Assembly: GCF_003001675.1 (NCBI RefSeq)
Contig: NZ_PVYW01000011.1
Coordinates: forward strand, 219,162 to 283,161
DNA: 64,000 bases
DNA from: Cohnella sp. SGD-V74
GTDB taxonomy: Bacteria; Bacillota; Bacilli; Paenibacillales; Paenibacillaceae
Reading direction: 5' to 3'
A program made the translations under genes and the position numbers. Below the pieces are notes generated by a model. That model was given only the letters and a program-made list of their open reading frames with translations. It did no database searches and was not told where the DNA came from. Positions 25,829 to 34,469 of the stretch are shown here, one piece after another; the stretch's first letter is position 1; every line of letters begins with the position of its first letter.

Positions 25829-25979
25829 GGGCGTGTATGCAAACCCGCTCAGAGGCATCTATCATCCCCTGCTGCGTCACTTTCGCTTGACGTACCTCCG
25901 GTACGCCTTCACAAAAGTTCCTTGCATGGAACGAAAATTCGGCAACATCTGCTATCCTCGGGGTATGCATACACGCCCT
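25829..25979. repeat. MITE-like palindromic element with 13-14 bp terminal inverted repeats
   Basis: AGGGCGTGTATGCA (about 25829-25842) and TGCATACACGCCCT (about 25966-25979) are perfect terminal inverted repeats around a 120-bp core with two internal hairpins (CGTACC-TCC-GGTACG and GTTCC-TTGCAT-GGAAC). No coding capacity. It abuts palindromic element E2. Fits a small non-autonomous transposable element or a cruciform repeat. No clear target duplication seen. Confidence 0.6.
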
Positions 25980-26135
25980 CGATGATCGATGACAAAAAGA
26001 AGAAGCATCTATCTCCTGGAGACTGCCTCATACGTTCCTGAAATTACCCTGTCACGGGTTTAACAGTTCAAAATTTCAGGATCGTATAGCAGCGGAAGGA
26101 GATAGATGCGACTTACACCATTTCATCGATCATCG
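25980..26135. repeat. Nested palindromic element E2 (full form)
   Basis: Four nested helices: outer CGATGATCGAT / ATCGATCATCG (25980-25990, 26125-26135); P1, 13 bp (26005-26017 / 26097-26109); P2, 15 bp with one mismatch (26030-26044 / 26073-26087); tip hairpin ACCC-TGTCAC-GGGT (26046-26059). The same architecture, in the opposite orientation, is found at 31163-31319 with compensatory base changes. No coding potential. Lies after the secreted glycosidase gene and before the DUF5107 gene. Confidence 0.85.
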
Positions 26136-26196
26136 TTCAGTACGCTCTTTTTTACTTAATGGGACAGCCTTTTCTCCAAACCAGATTGCGCGTCCG

Positions 26197-29100
26197 TTAC
26201 TTATAGATCGTAAAGATCAGATCCCGATTGCCGCCGCTCTCCGTCGACCAAGTGACGCCGCCGTCCGTCGACAGCCGCTCGAACCCTCCTGCGTACGGAT
26301 TGCTGTCGCTGTAGGCGAACCCGTATTTGTTGTTCGTCGAGGCGTCGTCGATCGTCTGCGGCGACCGCAGCACGATGCCGTACTTTTTCGTCGTATCCAG
26401 TCCGGTCAGCCGCGGGTAGATCGAGTACGGCGTCGCGGATCCCGGAATGTTGTAAGGATGCAGCGAAGCGCTGAACAGCTTCTGCACCGGATTGTCGCTG
26501 CCGTCCAGCAGCACGATATCGATGTACAGATTATCCTCCGGAACCTTGTTCACATAGCTCTCGTACAGATAGAGATCCAGCTTTGGCAAGCTCGATTGCG
26601 TAATCGTAAACGTCTGCAGCCGCTGAATGCCTGCGCGAATGTCCGGATAGACGGAATAGGAAGCTCCGCTGACATCCTGATCGATCACATACCCGGTGTT
26701 GCCGGAGACATTGTAGACCTCGATCTCGTTAATCGAAGGGATGAATCTCGCCTTGTCGACGTACAGCCGGACTTTGGAGGCGCTCACGGTCGGAAAATCG
26801 AATATTCTTCGGTCGCCGATCGTAAAGCCCTTCGTCAAGTCGACGTAGCTCGATCCGTTCCAGTATTGCAGCGTATAGGTGTCGATCTGGAAGTTCTGGC
26901 TGCCGTACGCGTACTCGTACACGACGACTCGGTTGACGCTTTCGGTCGATCCGAAGTCGATCTCGACCCATTGGTTGCCCGTCGTCGCGTTCTCGGCGCT
27001 CCATCTCGTCGCCTGGCTGCCGTCCGTCACTTTGGACGCTTCGTATCCCGCTTGCGCGGACCAGGTGGACGAGGCGCTGGCTGTTTTGCCTGCGGCCAGA
27101 TTAACGGCCGGGGACGGCCAAGCGCTGCTCTGCGTCGAGATGCGGACGATGATCGATTCGCCCGGCTTCAACGTTTTCGCGTAGCTGCCCGAGTGCGTGC
27201 CCAGGTTCGTGCGGCTGTACAGTTCCGTCAGCGTGTACGTCGCGGTCGGGTTCAGTCCGAGATCGCCGAAGCTGACCGTGAGCGGCAGCGGATTGTTCAT
27301 GTCCCAGTTGGACAGACCGACGTAGCGGTCTCCATTGTCCGCGGTCTGATAGATGATCGGCGGCGAATGCTCCAGCTTGTGATAGAAATTCGTCATCGAG
27401 ACCGGACGCGCCGCTTTCCCGGCTTTGACCAGATCGAGCAGGTCGGAGTTAAGCAGCGTCTTCATGCGGTCTTCGGAAATGAACGGAACGTTATCGCCGA
27501 TGAGCAGATGCCCTCCTCCCATGATGATCGCGGTCGCCAGCAGCGTGCCCTCGTTCAGCGTCATTTTGTTGAAGCCGTCGATGACGTTTTCCGGGAACAG
27601 CATGTCGGGATCGTTATAGGCGTACAGCGTGCCGTTCGTCCACCAGGACGCCGCCGTGTTCAGCGCCTGGCGCTCGATGCCCGGATACGACTCCAGCCCG
27701 ATCGTCGTGTCCACCCCCGTTCTGCGCCCGTGGGCGTATCCGGAAGGCAGCAGCGGTGCGATCGATTCGTTGATGTAGATTTCCTGGGGCGCGGCCAGCA
27801 GCGTATCCCGCATAATCTCCATGCCGATCCGATAAGCTTGCATGCCGTTCTTCGTCGAATCGTAGAAGCTTCCCTCATACATGCCCAGATCGATGAAATC
27901 CAGTTTGACGTAATCGAAGCCCGGCTCGACGTGCTGCGTCTGCATGATCCATTCTACATAAGCCTGGCCTCCGGGATGCGTGGCGTCGACGATGTACGTG
28001 TCGATGTACGACCGGATCGGGTCGCCGTTGCCGTCCTTGAGCGCGATGTCGCCGAACGTGTACGACGTTCCCGGCACGGTGTCCGTCAGCTCGTCGAAAA
28101 TTGCGAACGGAGCCGAATACGTACCCGCCTTCATCCCCTTGCCGTGGACGTAATCCGCGAAGTCCTCCATGTTCTCCAGAGGCGTCTTGCCCGGGACGCC
28201 CTTGTAGCAGCAGTCCAAGTTCATGTAGTTGTAGCCGAGAGATTTCAGATGGTCGTAGAAATAGTCCGTGAGCGGCAGCATCGCGTCCGCTGTGCCGTAC
28301 GTGTAATAGGCATACCACGTGTTGAAGCCGATCGGCACGTCGTCGTTCCACTCCAGCTTCGGTTCGCCAACCGCGTACGCCTCTCCGAACGTCTCCAGAC
28401 CGTCGCGATAATCGGAGAAATAACCGAGGAAAAACTTGTCGCTCGACACCGACGTTCCGCTCATTTTCCCGCCGGCGTTGTAGACCGAAAATCCGGTGAG
28501 CGGCCCGTTGGCCGAGGTGGCCTGAGCGAGATGCTGCATGCTCTTCCACTTCTGGGTCGTAGCCGCCCCGGCGACAACGCCCTTCTTGCTCGCATCGTCG
28601 AACATGACCGCCACCCAGTAGCTTCTGCCGCTAAAAGGCGACCACGACTCAGGTTGCCCGTAAGGTCTGTCGTCCCCGTTCTGGCTATAGCCGAAATCGT
28701 GGACGGGCGCGACGCCGAAGTCGTAATTGTTCGTATACGGCGTCGTATAGATGCGTTTGTCCGTGCCGGAGCCGATGTCCAGATTGTTCGCCGCGATCGG
28801 CTCCAGGAAGTCGATCGTCAACGGCGACGCGCTGCTGACCGTCATGTCCGCGATGACGTAAGACCGATCTTCGTACATGGCGATTCGCAGCGTCAGGGTC
28901 GGGCCGGAAGCGAGTGCGTTCGTGATCGTCAGCAATTGCCCGTTCGAGCCGTAACCGTCCGTTCCGATCGACGCCCAACTCGCCGTGCGAACGGCCGAAT
29001 CCGTCGACTTGTATCGCGTCGCGCTGCCGTGAAGCGCATAATCGGAATAGAAATCCTGAATCAGAGTCGTAGCGCCTGCCGCGAACGTCCCCTTGCCCGT

Positions 29101-29265
29101 CGACAAATCGTAGGTGACGGTAATGTCGCCGTTGGAAGCGGTTACAACATTGCCGGTCTGCGAGACCGACACCGCGGCCGCGAATGCCGGGCGCACTCCC
29201 GAAGGCAGCAGCGCCGTCAGCATCAGCGAGAAGAGCATTAAAACTTTAATGCCCCATTTTCTCAT
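26197..29265 (-). CDS. Secreted clan GH-D glycosidase (GH27/GH36-like) with F5/8-type C domain
   Basis: 1022 aa. A Sec signal peptide (MRKWGIKVLMLFSLMLTALL, cut near AFA-A) is followed by an N-terminal beta-sandwich and a TIM barrel with VPIGFNTWYAYYTYG, FDYVKLDFIDLG (Asp456, likely nucleophile) and YAYNDPDMLF (Asp552/Asp554, likely acid/base). This is the pattern of alpha-galactosidase-related enzymes, though the exact family is uncertain. A galactose-binding-like F5/8 type C module covers about 720-850, and a C-terminal beta domain follows. ATG 29265 follows GGGAGGG. It probably trims an extracellular glycan whose products are imported by the adjacent ABC system. Confidence 0.85.
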   Translation of the reverse strand: MRKWGIKVLMLFSLMLTALLPSGVRPAFAAAVSVSQTGNVVTASNGDITVTYDLSTGKGTFAAGATTLIQDFYSDYALHGSATRYKSTDSAVRTASWASIGTDGYGSNGQLLTITNALASGPTLTLRIAMYEDRSYVIADMTVSSASPLTIDFLEPIAANNLDIGSGTDKRIYTTPYTNNYDFGVAPVHDFGYSQNGDDRPYGQPESWSPFSGRSYWVAVMFDDASKKGVVAGAATTQKWKSMQHLAQATSANGPLTGFSVYNAGGKMSGTSVSSDKFFLGYFSDYRDGLETFGEAYAVGEPKLEWNDDVPIGFNTWYAYYTYGTADAMLPLTDYFYDHLKSLGYNYMNLDCCYKGVPGKTPLENMEDFADYVHGKGMKAGTYSAPFAIFDELTDTVPGTSYTFGDIALKDGNGDPIRSYIDTYIVDATHPGGQAYVEWIMQTQHVEPGFDYVKLDFIDLGMYEGSFYDSTKNGMQAYRIGMEIMRDTLLAAPQEIYINESIAPLLPSGYAHGRRTGVDTTIGLESYPGIERQALNTAASWWTNGTLYAYNDPDMLFPENVIDGFNKMTLNEGTLLATAIIMGGGHLLIGDNVPFISEDRMKTLLNSDLLDLVKAGKAARPVSMTNFYHKLEHSPPIIYQTADNGDRYVGLSNWDMNNPLPLTVSFGDLGLNPTATYTLTELYSRTNLGTHSGSYAKTLKPGESIIVRISTQSSAWPSPAVNLAAGKTASASSTWSAQAGYEASKVTDGSQATRWSAENATTGNQWVEIDFGSTESVNRVVVYEYAYGSQNFQIDTYTLQYWNGSSYVDLTKGFTIGDRRIFDFPTVSASKVRLYVDKARFIPSINEIEVYNVSGNTGYVIDQDVSGASYSVYPDIRAGIQRLQTFTITQSSLPKLDLYLYESYVNKVPEDNLYIDIVLLDGSDNPVQKLFSASLHPYNIPGSATPYSIYPRLTGLDTTKKYGIVLRSPQTIDDASTNNKYGFAYSDSNPYAGGFERLSTDGGVTWSTESGGNRDLIFTIYK

Positions 29266-29412
29266 TAAAAATCCCTCCCGTAGGGTGATGATGAACGGGA
29301 TTTTCCCGCTCTCGCCACCCATTTTACGACAGGGAATTATTCTTAAAAATCCAATATTTTGTGCAAATGATGTCCGCTTTTTTGCTGCCGTTCGCCCCGG
29401 ACGGCTGGTTCG

Positions 29413-30231
29413 TCAGCCTTTTACCGCTCCGGCAGCAATGCCTTTCACGATGAACCGCTGCATGAACAGGAAGAACACGATGATCGGAATCAGCCCCATG
29501 ACCGCATAAGCGAAGGCCAGGTTCAGATCGCTGCTGTACTGTCCGAAGAAGAAGTATTGCTGCAGAGGAATCGTCCGGTACGCCTTCTCCTGCAAATACA
29601 GAAGCGGCAGCAGGAAGTCGTTCCATATATACAGCGCGTTCAGCACGAGCACCGTCGCCGTTACCGGCTTAAGCAAAGGCATGATGATCCGGATGAAAAT
29701 GCCGGGCGTGGAGCAGCCGTCGATCCGCGCCGCCTCCTCGATCTCCCGCGAGACGCCGCGGACGAAGCCGGTGAAAAACAGCACGCCCGACTGCACGCCG
29801 AAGCCGCCGTAGATGACCACGATGCCCCAGTAGTTGTTCAGCAGATCGAACGTCTTGCCGAGTTGGTACAGAGGCAGCATCGTCACCTGGAACGGGACCA
29901 TCATCCCCGACAGGAAGAGCATGAAGAAGAAGGTGTAGATCGGCTTGTTGCCCCTTGCGATCGCATAGCCGCTCAGAGCGGACACGACGAGAATAAGCAC
30001 GACCGAAAGGCCTGTCACGATAAGGCTGTTCAGGAACGCGGTCGGATAATCCGACGTCTCCCAGGCGTGCGAGAAGTTGGACAGATTCAGGCTCGGGGGC
30101 AGCGCGTAAAACGAATCGAACGTCTGTTTGGCCGTCTTTAATGCCATTAACAAAGCCACATACAACGGAAACAGGAACACGACGGCGGCGACCGATATGA
30201 CGGCCAGCACGAGAGCGCGCGTGATTTTCAT
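29413..30231 (-). CDS. ABC sugar importer permease (MalG type)
   Basis: A 272-aa inner-membrane permease with six helices and the EAA loop EIEEAARIDGCSTPGIFIRI that docks the ATPase. CUT1-type carbohydrate transporter. Its ATG overlaps the TAA of the upstream permease in TAATG, so the two are coupled. No ATP-binding subunit is encoded in the locus; as in many Firmicutes a shared MsmX-like ATPase probably serves it (inference). Confidence 0.92.
   Translation of the reverse strand: MKITRALVLAVISVAAVVFLFPLYVALLMALKTAKQTFDSFYALPPSLNLSNFSHAWETSDYPTAFLNSLIVTGLSVVLILVVSALSGYAIARGNKPIYTFFFMLFLSGMMVPFQVTMLPLYQLGKTFDLLNNYWGIVVIYGGFGVQSGVLFFTGFVRGVSREIEEAARIDGCSTPGIFIRIIMPLLKPVTATVLVLNALYIWNDFLLPLLYLQEKAYRTIPLQQYFFFGQYSSDLNLAFAYAVMGLIPIIVFFLFMQRFIVKGIAAGAVKG
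30138..30150. repeat. Copy 1 of 13-bp palindrome TTAATGSCATTAA (inside permease gene)
   Basis: TTAATGCCATTAA, an AT-rich palindrome in GC-rich coding DNA near codon 28 of the permease gene. Identical or near-identical copies are at 44993, 52772 and 62745. Confidence 0.6.
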
Positions 30232-31109
30232 TACACCTCCACCTCCCGCTTCCTGAAGATCGACACTTGCACGACGGTCACGACGACGAGAATGACGAAG
30301 AAGATCATCGACAGCGCCATGCCGTAACCGGCTTTAAACGAAGAGAACGCGTTCTTGTAGATGAACGTAGAGATGACCTCGGTCGCAAAGCCCGGTCCCC
30401 CGTTCGTCGTCACGTACACCAGATCGAACACCTTGAGCGAGCCCGTCAGCACGAGCAGCATGTTGATCGTCACCGACGGTCCGAGCAGAGGCAGCGTCAC
30501 GCTGCGGAAGACGCGAAAAGGTCCCGCTCCGTCGATGCGCGCGCTCTCCGTCAGTTCGACCGGAATGTTCTGCAGGCCGGCGATATAGATGATCATGGGC
30601 GTGCCGACACCCTGCCAGACCGCGATAATAATCAGGCCGATCAACGCCTGGTCGGGATTGCCGAGCGGGCTGGTCACGTCGAGTCCGAAGGAAGAAAGCA
30701 GCTTGGGGAAGCCCTGGCTGTAGTTGTAGCTCCAGATAAAGCCCGCGAGCACGACCGAGATGACGCCGGGCAAGAAAAAGACGGTGCGGAACAGATTGCG
30801 CATCGGCAAGTAGCTGTCCAGAAGGAGCGCCAATAAAATGGCGACGACATTGACGAGAATCGTAAGAATAATCGCGTATTTGAACGTATTTCCAAGAACC
30901 GTCCACAGGTCGGCGTCTTGGAAAGCATTTACGTAATTGTCCAAGCCGATATAACTCAGCTTACGGGATACGCCGTCCCAGTTCGTGAACGAATAGCGCA
31001 CACCCGCGACGAATGGCGCGATGACGGCGAATGCGAACAGCAGCACGCCCGGAACCAGGAACAGGATGTACCACGTCTCGCGCCGGATCGTTCGTCCTAA
31101 GTTTTTCAT
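30231..31109 (-). CDS. ABC sugar importer permease (MalF type)
   Basis: A 292-aa CUT1 permease with six helices and EAA loop ELTESARIDGAGPFRVFRSV. ATG 31109 is chosen because GGGGAGAGG precedes it and the N-terminus is then a normal short cytoplasmic tail (KNLGRTIRRETWYILFLVPG). It is separated from the upstream binding-protein gene by 258 bp that hold palindromic element E3. Confidence 0.93.
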   Translation of the reverse strand: MKNLGRTIRRETWYILFLVPGVLLFAFAVIAPFVAGVRYSFTNWDGVSRKLSYIGLDNYVNAFQDADLWTVLGNTFKYAIILTILVNVVAILLALLLDSYLPMRNLFRTVFFLPGVISVVLAGFIWSYNYSQGFPKLLSSFGLDVTSPLGNPDQALIGLIIIAVWQGVGTPMIIYIAGLQNIPVELTESARIDGAGPFRVFRSVTLPLLGPSVTINMLLVLTGSLKVFDLVYVTTNGGPGFATEVISTFIYKNAFSSFKAGYGMALSMIFFVILVVVTVVQVSIFRKREVEV

Positions 31110-31162
31110 CGGTTCCTCTCCCCTCTCCGGCAGGAAGAGGCCATTCCATAGGCAACACATAA

Positions 31163-31319
31163 GATCATCGAGGAGGGAACGGGGTATGTATCTTCCTACG
31201 CTGCTGATACGGTCATGAAATGAAGAATGGATTAACCCGTAACAGGGTAATTTCATGACCGTATGAGGCAGGCGCTTCGCTCTACAGAAGATACATACCC
31301 CTATTCTATTTCGATGATC
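31163..31319. repeat. Nested palindromic element E3 (full form, opposite orientation to E2)
   Basis: Outer GATCATCGA / TCGATGATC (31163-31171, 31311-31319); P1, 15 bp perfect (31181-31195 / 31287-31301); P2, 15 bp perfect (31207-31221 / 31250-31264); tip hairpin ACCC-GTAACA-GGGT (31235-31248). Homologous to E2 read on the other strand. It sits between the binding-protein and permease genes, where a strong hairpin could protect the upstream mRNA and lower downstream expression. Confidence 0.85.
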
Positions 31320-31367
31320 CGGTCGCCTGATATATGGGACGGCCCCTTCGCGTCTTCAAGCCTCGAA

Positions 31368-32711
31368 TTACTTGTGGTTTTTGGCTACCCAATCGTCGAG
31401 ATCCTTGATGATGTCCTCCGGCGTCGCCTTGTTGAAGAATACTTTCTGCACATACTGGGTGAACTGCGTGTTCCAATCGATCGTTGTCGTGATGAACACT
31501 TGCGAGTTGTACAGATGGCCGTTATCGAAATACGGTTGAAGCTCCGTGACCGCCGGAGCGATGTCCGCCGACGCGCCTTTGACGTAGCTCAGCGTGTTCG
31601 TGTTCTCGACCCATGCGTCTCCGCCGGCCTTGCTCGCCATGAAGGCGAGGAACTTGAACGCCGCTTCCTTGTTCTCGGAATTGCTGTTGACCGCCAGCGA
31701 AGCGTCCGGGTTGAACTCCAGCTTGTTCAGGCTCGGATCGTTGCTGAACGGATACGGGAAATAGCCCATGCCCGACTCGTACAGCTCCGGATTTTTCTTC
31801 TGGATGTCGGCGAGCGGCCACGTCCCCATGTACATCATCGCCGCTTCCTCGCGGGCGAACAGGTCGACCGCTCCGTTGTAATCGACGCCGAGCTGGTCTT
31901 TGTTGCCGAACTTGAACAGGTCGAGCGCGTGCGAGATCACCGTGTGGGCCGCAGGGTTGTCCGCGAACTTCGCCTGACCGGTCTCCAGCTTGTCGAAGAA
32001 GTCCGTCTGACCGTCGATCAGCACCGTGTTGCTCGGGAAGTCGCGGCTCAGCCACATGCCGAGCGTCCAACCGTCCTTCCAGCCGAGCGCGAACGGCGTC
32101 TTGCCCGCGTCCTTGATCTTCTGAGCCGACTCCATGAGCGCGTCGTACGTCGTCGGAATGTCGAGACCGAGATCGGCGAAAATTTTCTTGTTGTAGAAAA
32201 CGGCGATCGGTCCGGCGTTCAGCGGCATAATGTAGTTTCTGCCGTCGGTCGCCTGCTCCGCGAGCACGCCCGGATCGAAGTTCTTCATGAACTCCAGGTC
32301 CGTCAGATCCTCCAGATAACCGCCGTCGTGATACAGCTTCGTCGTGCTGCCCGCGTTAAGCGTGAACACGTCGACGATGTCGCCGCTGGCCAGCTTCGTC
32401 TTCAGCAGCGTGCCGTAGTCGTCGTACTTGACCGGCTGCACGTCGACCGTAATGTTCGGGTTCTCCGCTTCGAATTGTTCGATGATTTTGGCGATGCCGT
32501 CGGTCACGTCGCTCTTGAAGTGCATGAAAGAGATGGTGACCGGTTCCGACGGTTCCGCGGCCGGCGCGCTTGCCGACTCGGTCGCCGGACTGTTCGAGCC
32601 GGAAGCCGACGGAGTCTGGGAGGCGGAGCCGCCGTCGTTCCCGCCGCCGCACGCGGACAGCAGGGCCGTCATCAGAGCGAAGCTTAGTCCGAAGCTCAGC
32701 TTCTTGTTCAT
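31368..32711 (-). CDS. Extracellular sugar-binding lipoprotein of the ABC importer
   Basis: A 447-aa family 1 solute-binding protein. Signal peptide and lipobox ALLSAC put the lipidated residue at Cys21, followed by a Ser/Ala/Pro-rich linker (about 22-52). Two-lobed binding fold with FKSDVTDGIAKIIEQFEAEN and LNAGPIAVFYNKKIFADLGL motifs. ATG 32711 follows AAAGGGGAA. It feeds the MalF/MalG-type permeases downstream. Lies directly after the YesM/YesN genes, which probably regulate it. Ligand unknown. Confidence 0.93.
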   Translation of the reverse strand: MNKKLSFGLSFALMTALLSACGGGNDGGSASQTPSASGSNSPATESASAPAAEPSEPVTISFMHFKSDVTDGIAKIIEQFEAENPNITVDVQPVKYDDYGTLLKTKLASGDIVDVFTLNAGSTTKLYHDGGYLEDLTDLEFMKNFDPGVLAEQATDGRNYIMPLNAGPIAVFYNKKIFADLGLDIPTTYDALMESAQKIKDAGKTPFALGWKDGWTLGMWLSRDFPSNTVLIDGQTDFFDKLETGQAKFADNPAAHTVISHALDLFKFGNKDQLGVDYNGAVDLFAREEAAMMYMGTWPLADIQKKNPELYESGMGYFPYPFSNDPSLNKLEFNPDASLAVNSNSENKEAAFKFLAFMASKAGGDAWVENTNTLSYVKGASADIAPAVTELQPYFDNGHLYNSQVFITTTIDWNTQFTQYVQKVFFNKATPEDIIKDLDDWVAKNHK

Positions 32712-32819
32712 ATCGATTTCCCCTTTGCCTGAATATGCCGGATCGAGCGTCCTCGTCCTGATGCTCATATTACCGATCGCCCGAAGCCGCAGGAATAAAA
32801 TAAATTGGGGAGGCGATGT

Positions 32820-34469
32820 TCAATTTTTTGACGTCGCGTCTTGCGGAGCTGCCTCGGAGACCGCCGATTCCCGGTATTCCGAAGGCGTCTGCCCCGTAAA
32901 CTTCTTGAACACCTGGCTGAAATACCTCTGATTCTCGTAGCCGACCAGCTCCGAGATGTCGTTGATCTTGCGCTCCGATCCGCGCAGCAGCTCGCACGCC
33001 TTCTCCATCCGCTTGCGCGTCACGTATTCGATGAAGTTCTCGCCCGTCGCCGCCTTGAACTGTCTGCTTAAGTAGCTCGGGTCGAGATGATATCGGGTCG
33101 CGATATCGATCAGGCCGATGTCCTCGAAATAGTGCTCGTCCAGGTAGGCCGCGATGTCGCGCATCGGATGATCGGCGGAGAGCGCCGCCTTGGCGCGAAT
33201 ATGCGCTTCGACGGCCACCGACAGCTGCGCGACGTAATCGAGCAGCGCGCTCAGGCTCGTCACGCTGTCGATGCCGCGGGGATCGGACAGCAGCGGCCGG
33301 TCGGACGCGATCGAGGGCCATTCGCTTCCGGCGGCTTCGGCCAGCTTGCGCAGTTCCTTCTGCGCCCCGCCGATCGTCAGCGTCCGCGCGGCCTCGGCCT
33401 TGCGCGCGAATTCGTCCAGCAGCCGACGGGCGGCGGGAGCTTGACCGGCGGCGATCGCCTGCTGCAGCAGCTTGGCGTCGAACCCTCCGAGCACTTCAGC
33501 GGAAGCGGAGCCCGAGGCCCAGACGGCGTCGGAATCCGACGCGCCTTCCGGCCCTTCCGCAGTTTGCACGGCAAACTCCGTCCCTTGCAGCGTGTGGCGG
33601 CCCAGCAGACTGCACGCTTCCTCGAACGCCTCCGGGAGCTGATCGAGCCGGTCTCTCGGCGCGCTTAATCCGACGATGGCTTGAAGCTCCAGCATGCGGC
33701 ATACCGCTTCGTGGAACGGCAGCAGCAGACGGCGGACCGCGTCGCCGCCCGCTTCCGGTTCAGGCAGCAGCAGGCAGAGCCGCGTCCTGTCGTCCGATTT
33801 GTAGACGTACAGCGAAGCGTCCCGCGTCACCTCGTCCATCATATTTTCCACGCTGTACATAAGCAGATCGGCATTGCCGTGGAACTTCGTCTCCGCCAGC
33901 TCGCGGAACCGGCGCAGCAGGCAGACGGCGAGCCGGTAGCGCCCGATCGGAGGATCGGCGAGCAGCTCCGCCGAGCGGACGACGATATCGGCCGCGTTCG
34001 CGATGCGCCGTCCCGTCACGTTCTGCAGGAACGTCTCCACCCTCACCCTGTGCATCTCGTTGGTGAGCTGCTGCCGCTGCTCGAAGCTCAGATGGCTGCG
34101 GCTCGCCTCCATCGCCTTGACCATCGCGCCCTTCAGATCCGCGAGCGATACCGGCTTGAGCACGTATTCGCACGCCTGGTACGCGACGGCCGCCTTCATG
34201 TACTCGAACTGCGAGTGGCCGCTGATGACGATTACCTTAATGTGGTTGTATCGGTAATACAGCTGCTCGAGAAATTCTCGGCCGTTCATGACCGGCATGT
34301 TCATGTCCGTCACGATGATGTGCGGCTTGCGGATCGGGATGAGCGCCAGCGCTTCCGCCCCGTTGCGGGCTTCCGCGACGACTTCGACGTCGAGCCCAAG
34401 CTCGTCGATCATTTTGCTGACGGACTTGCGTCCCCAAGGCTCGTCGTCGACGACCATAACGTTAAGCAT
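32820..34469 (-). CDS. Response regulator with AraC-type output (YesN type)
   Basis: 549 aa. Receiver domain 1-120 with phospho-acceptor Asp55 in TDMNMP; a variable middle region of about 300 residues; C-terminal AraC/XylS double HTH (about 440-535: GLIDIATRYHLDPSYLSRQF, then INDISELVGYENQRYFSQVF, TGQTPSEYR). Its ATG overlaps the sensor gene by 8 bp. YesN-type regulators activate the adjacent sugar importer when the paired kinase detects the substrate outside. Confidence 0.93.
   Translation of the reverse strand: MLNVMVVDDEPWGRKSVSKMIDELGLDVEVVAEARNGAEALALIPIRKPHIIVTDMNMPVMNGREFLEQLYYRYNHIKVIVISGHSQFEYMKAAVAYQACEYVLKPVSLADLKGAMVKAMEASRSHLSFEQRQQLTNEMHRVRVETFLQNVTGRRIANAADIVVRSAELLADPPIGRYRLAVCLLRRFRELAETKFHGNADLLMYSVENMMDEVTRDASLYVYKSDDRTRLCLLLPEPEAGGDAVRRLLLPFHEAVCRMLELQAIVGLSAPRDRLDQLPEAFEEACSLLGRHTLQGTEFAVQTAEGPEGASDSDAVWASGSASAEVLGGFDAKLLQQAIAAGQAPAARRLLDEFARKAEAARTLTIGGAQKELRKLAEAAGSEWPSIASDRPLLSDPRGIDSVTSLSALLDYVAQLSVAVEAHIRAKAALSADHPMRDIAAYLDEHYFEDIGLIDIATRYHLDPSYLSRQFKAATGENFIEYVTRKRMEKACELLRGSERKINDISELVGYENQRYFSQVFKKFTGQTPSEYRESAVSEAAPQDATSKN

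Noticed and set aside
26458..29241. 927-codon open frame on the plus strand, antisense to the secreted glycosidase gene
   Set aside because: Same codon-phase artefact; the minus-strand product has a signal peptide, TIM barrel motifs and an F5/8 domain.
31163..31319. Riboswitch or leader RNA of the permease genes
   Set aside because: The homologous element E2 lies in the opposite orientation relative to transcription and not before a start codon, so a repeat element is the better reading.
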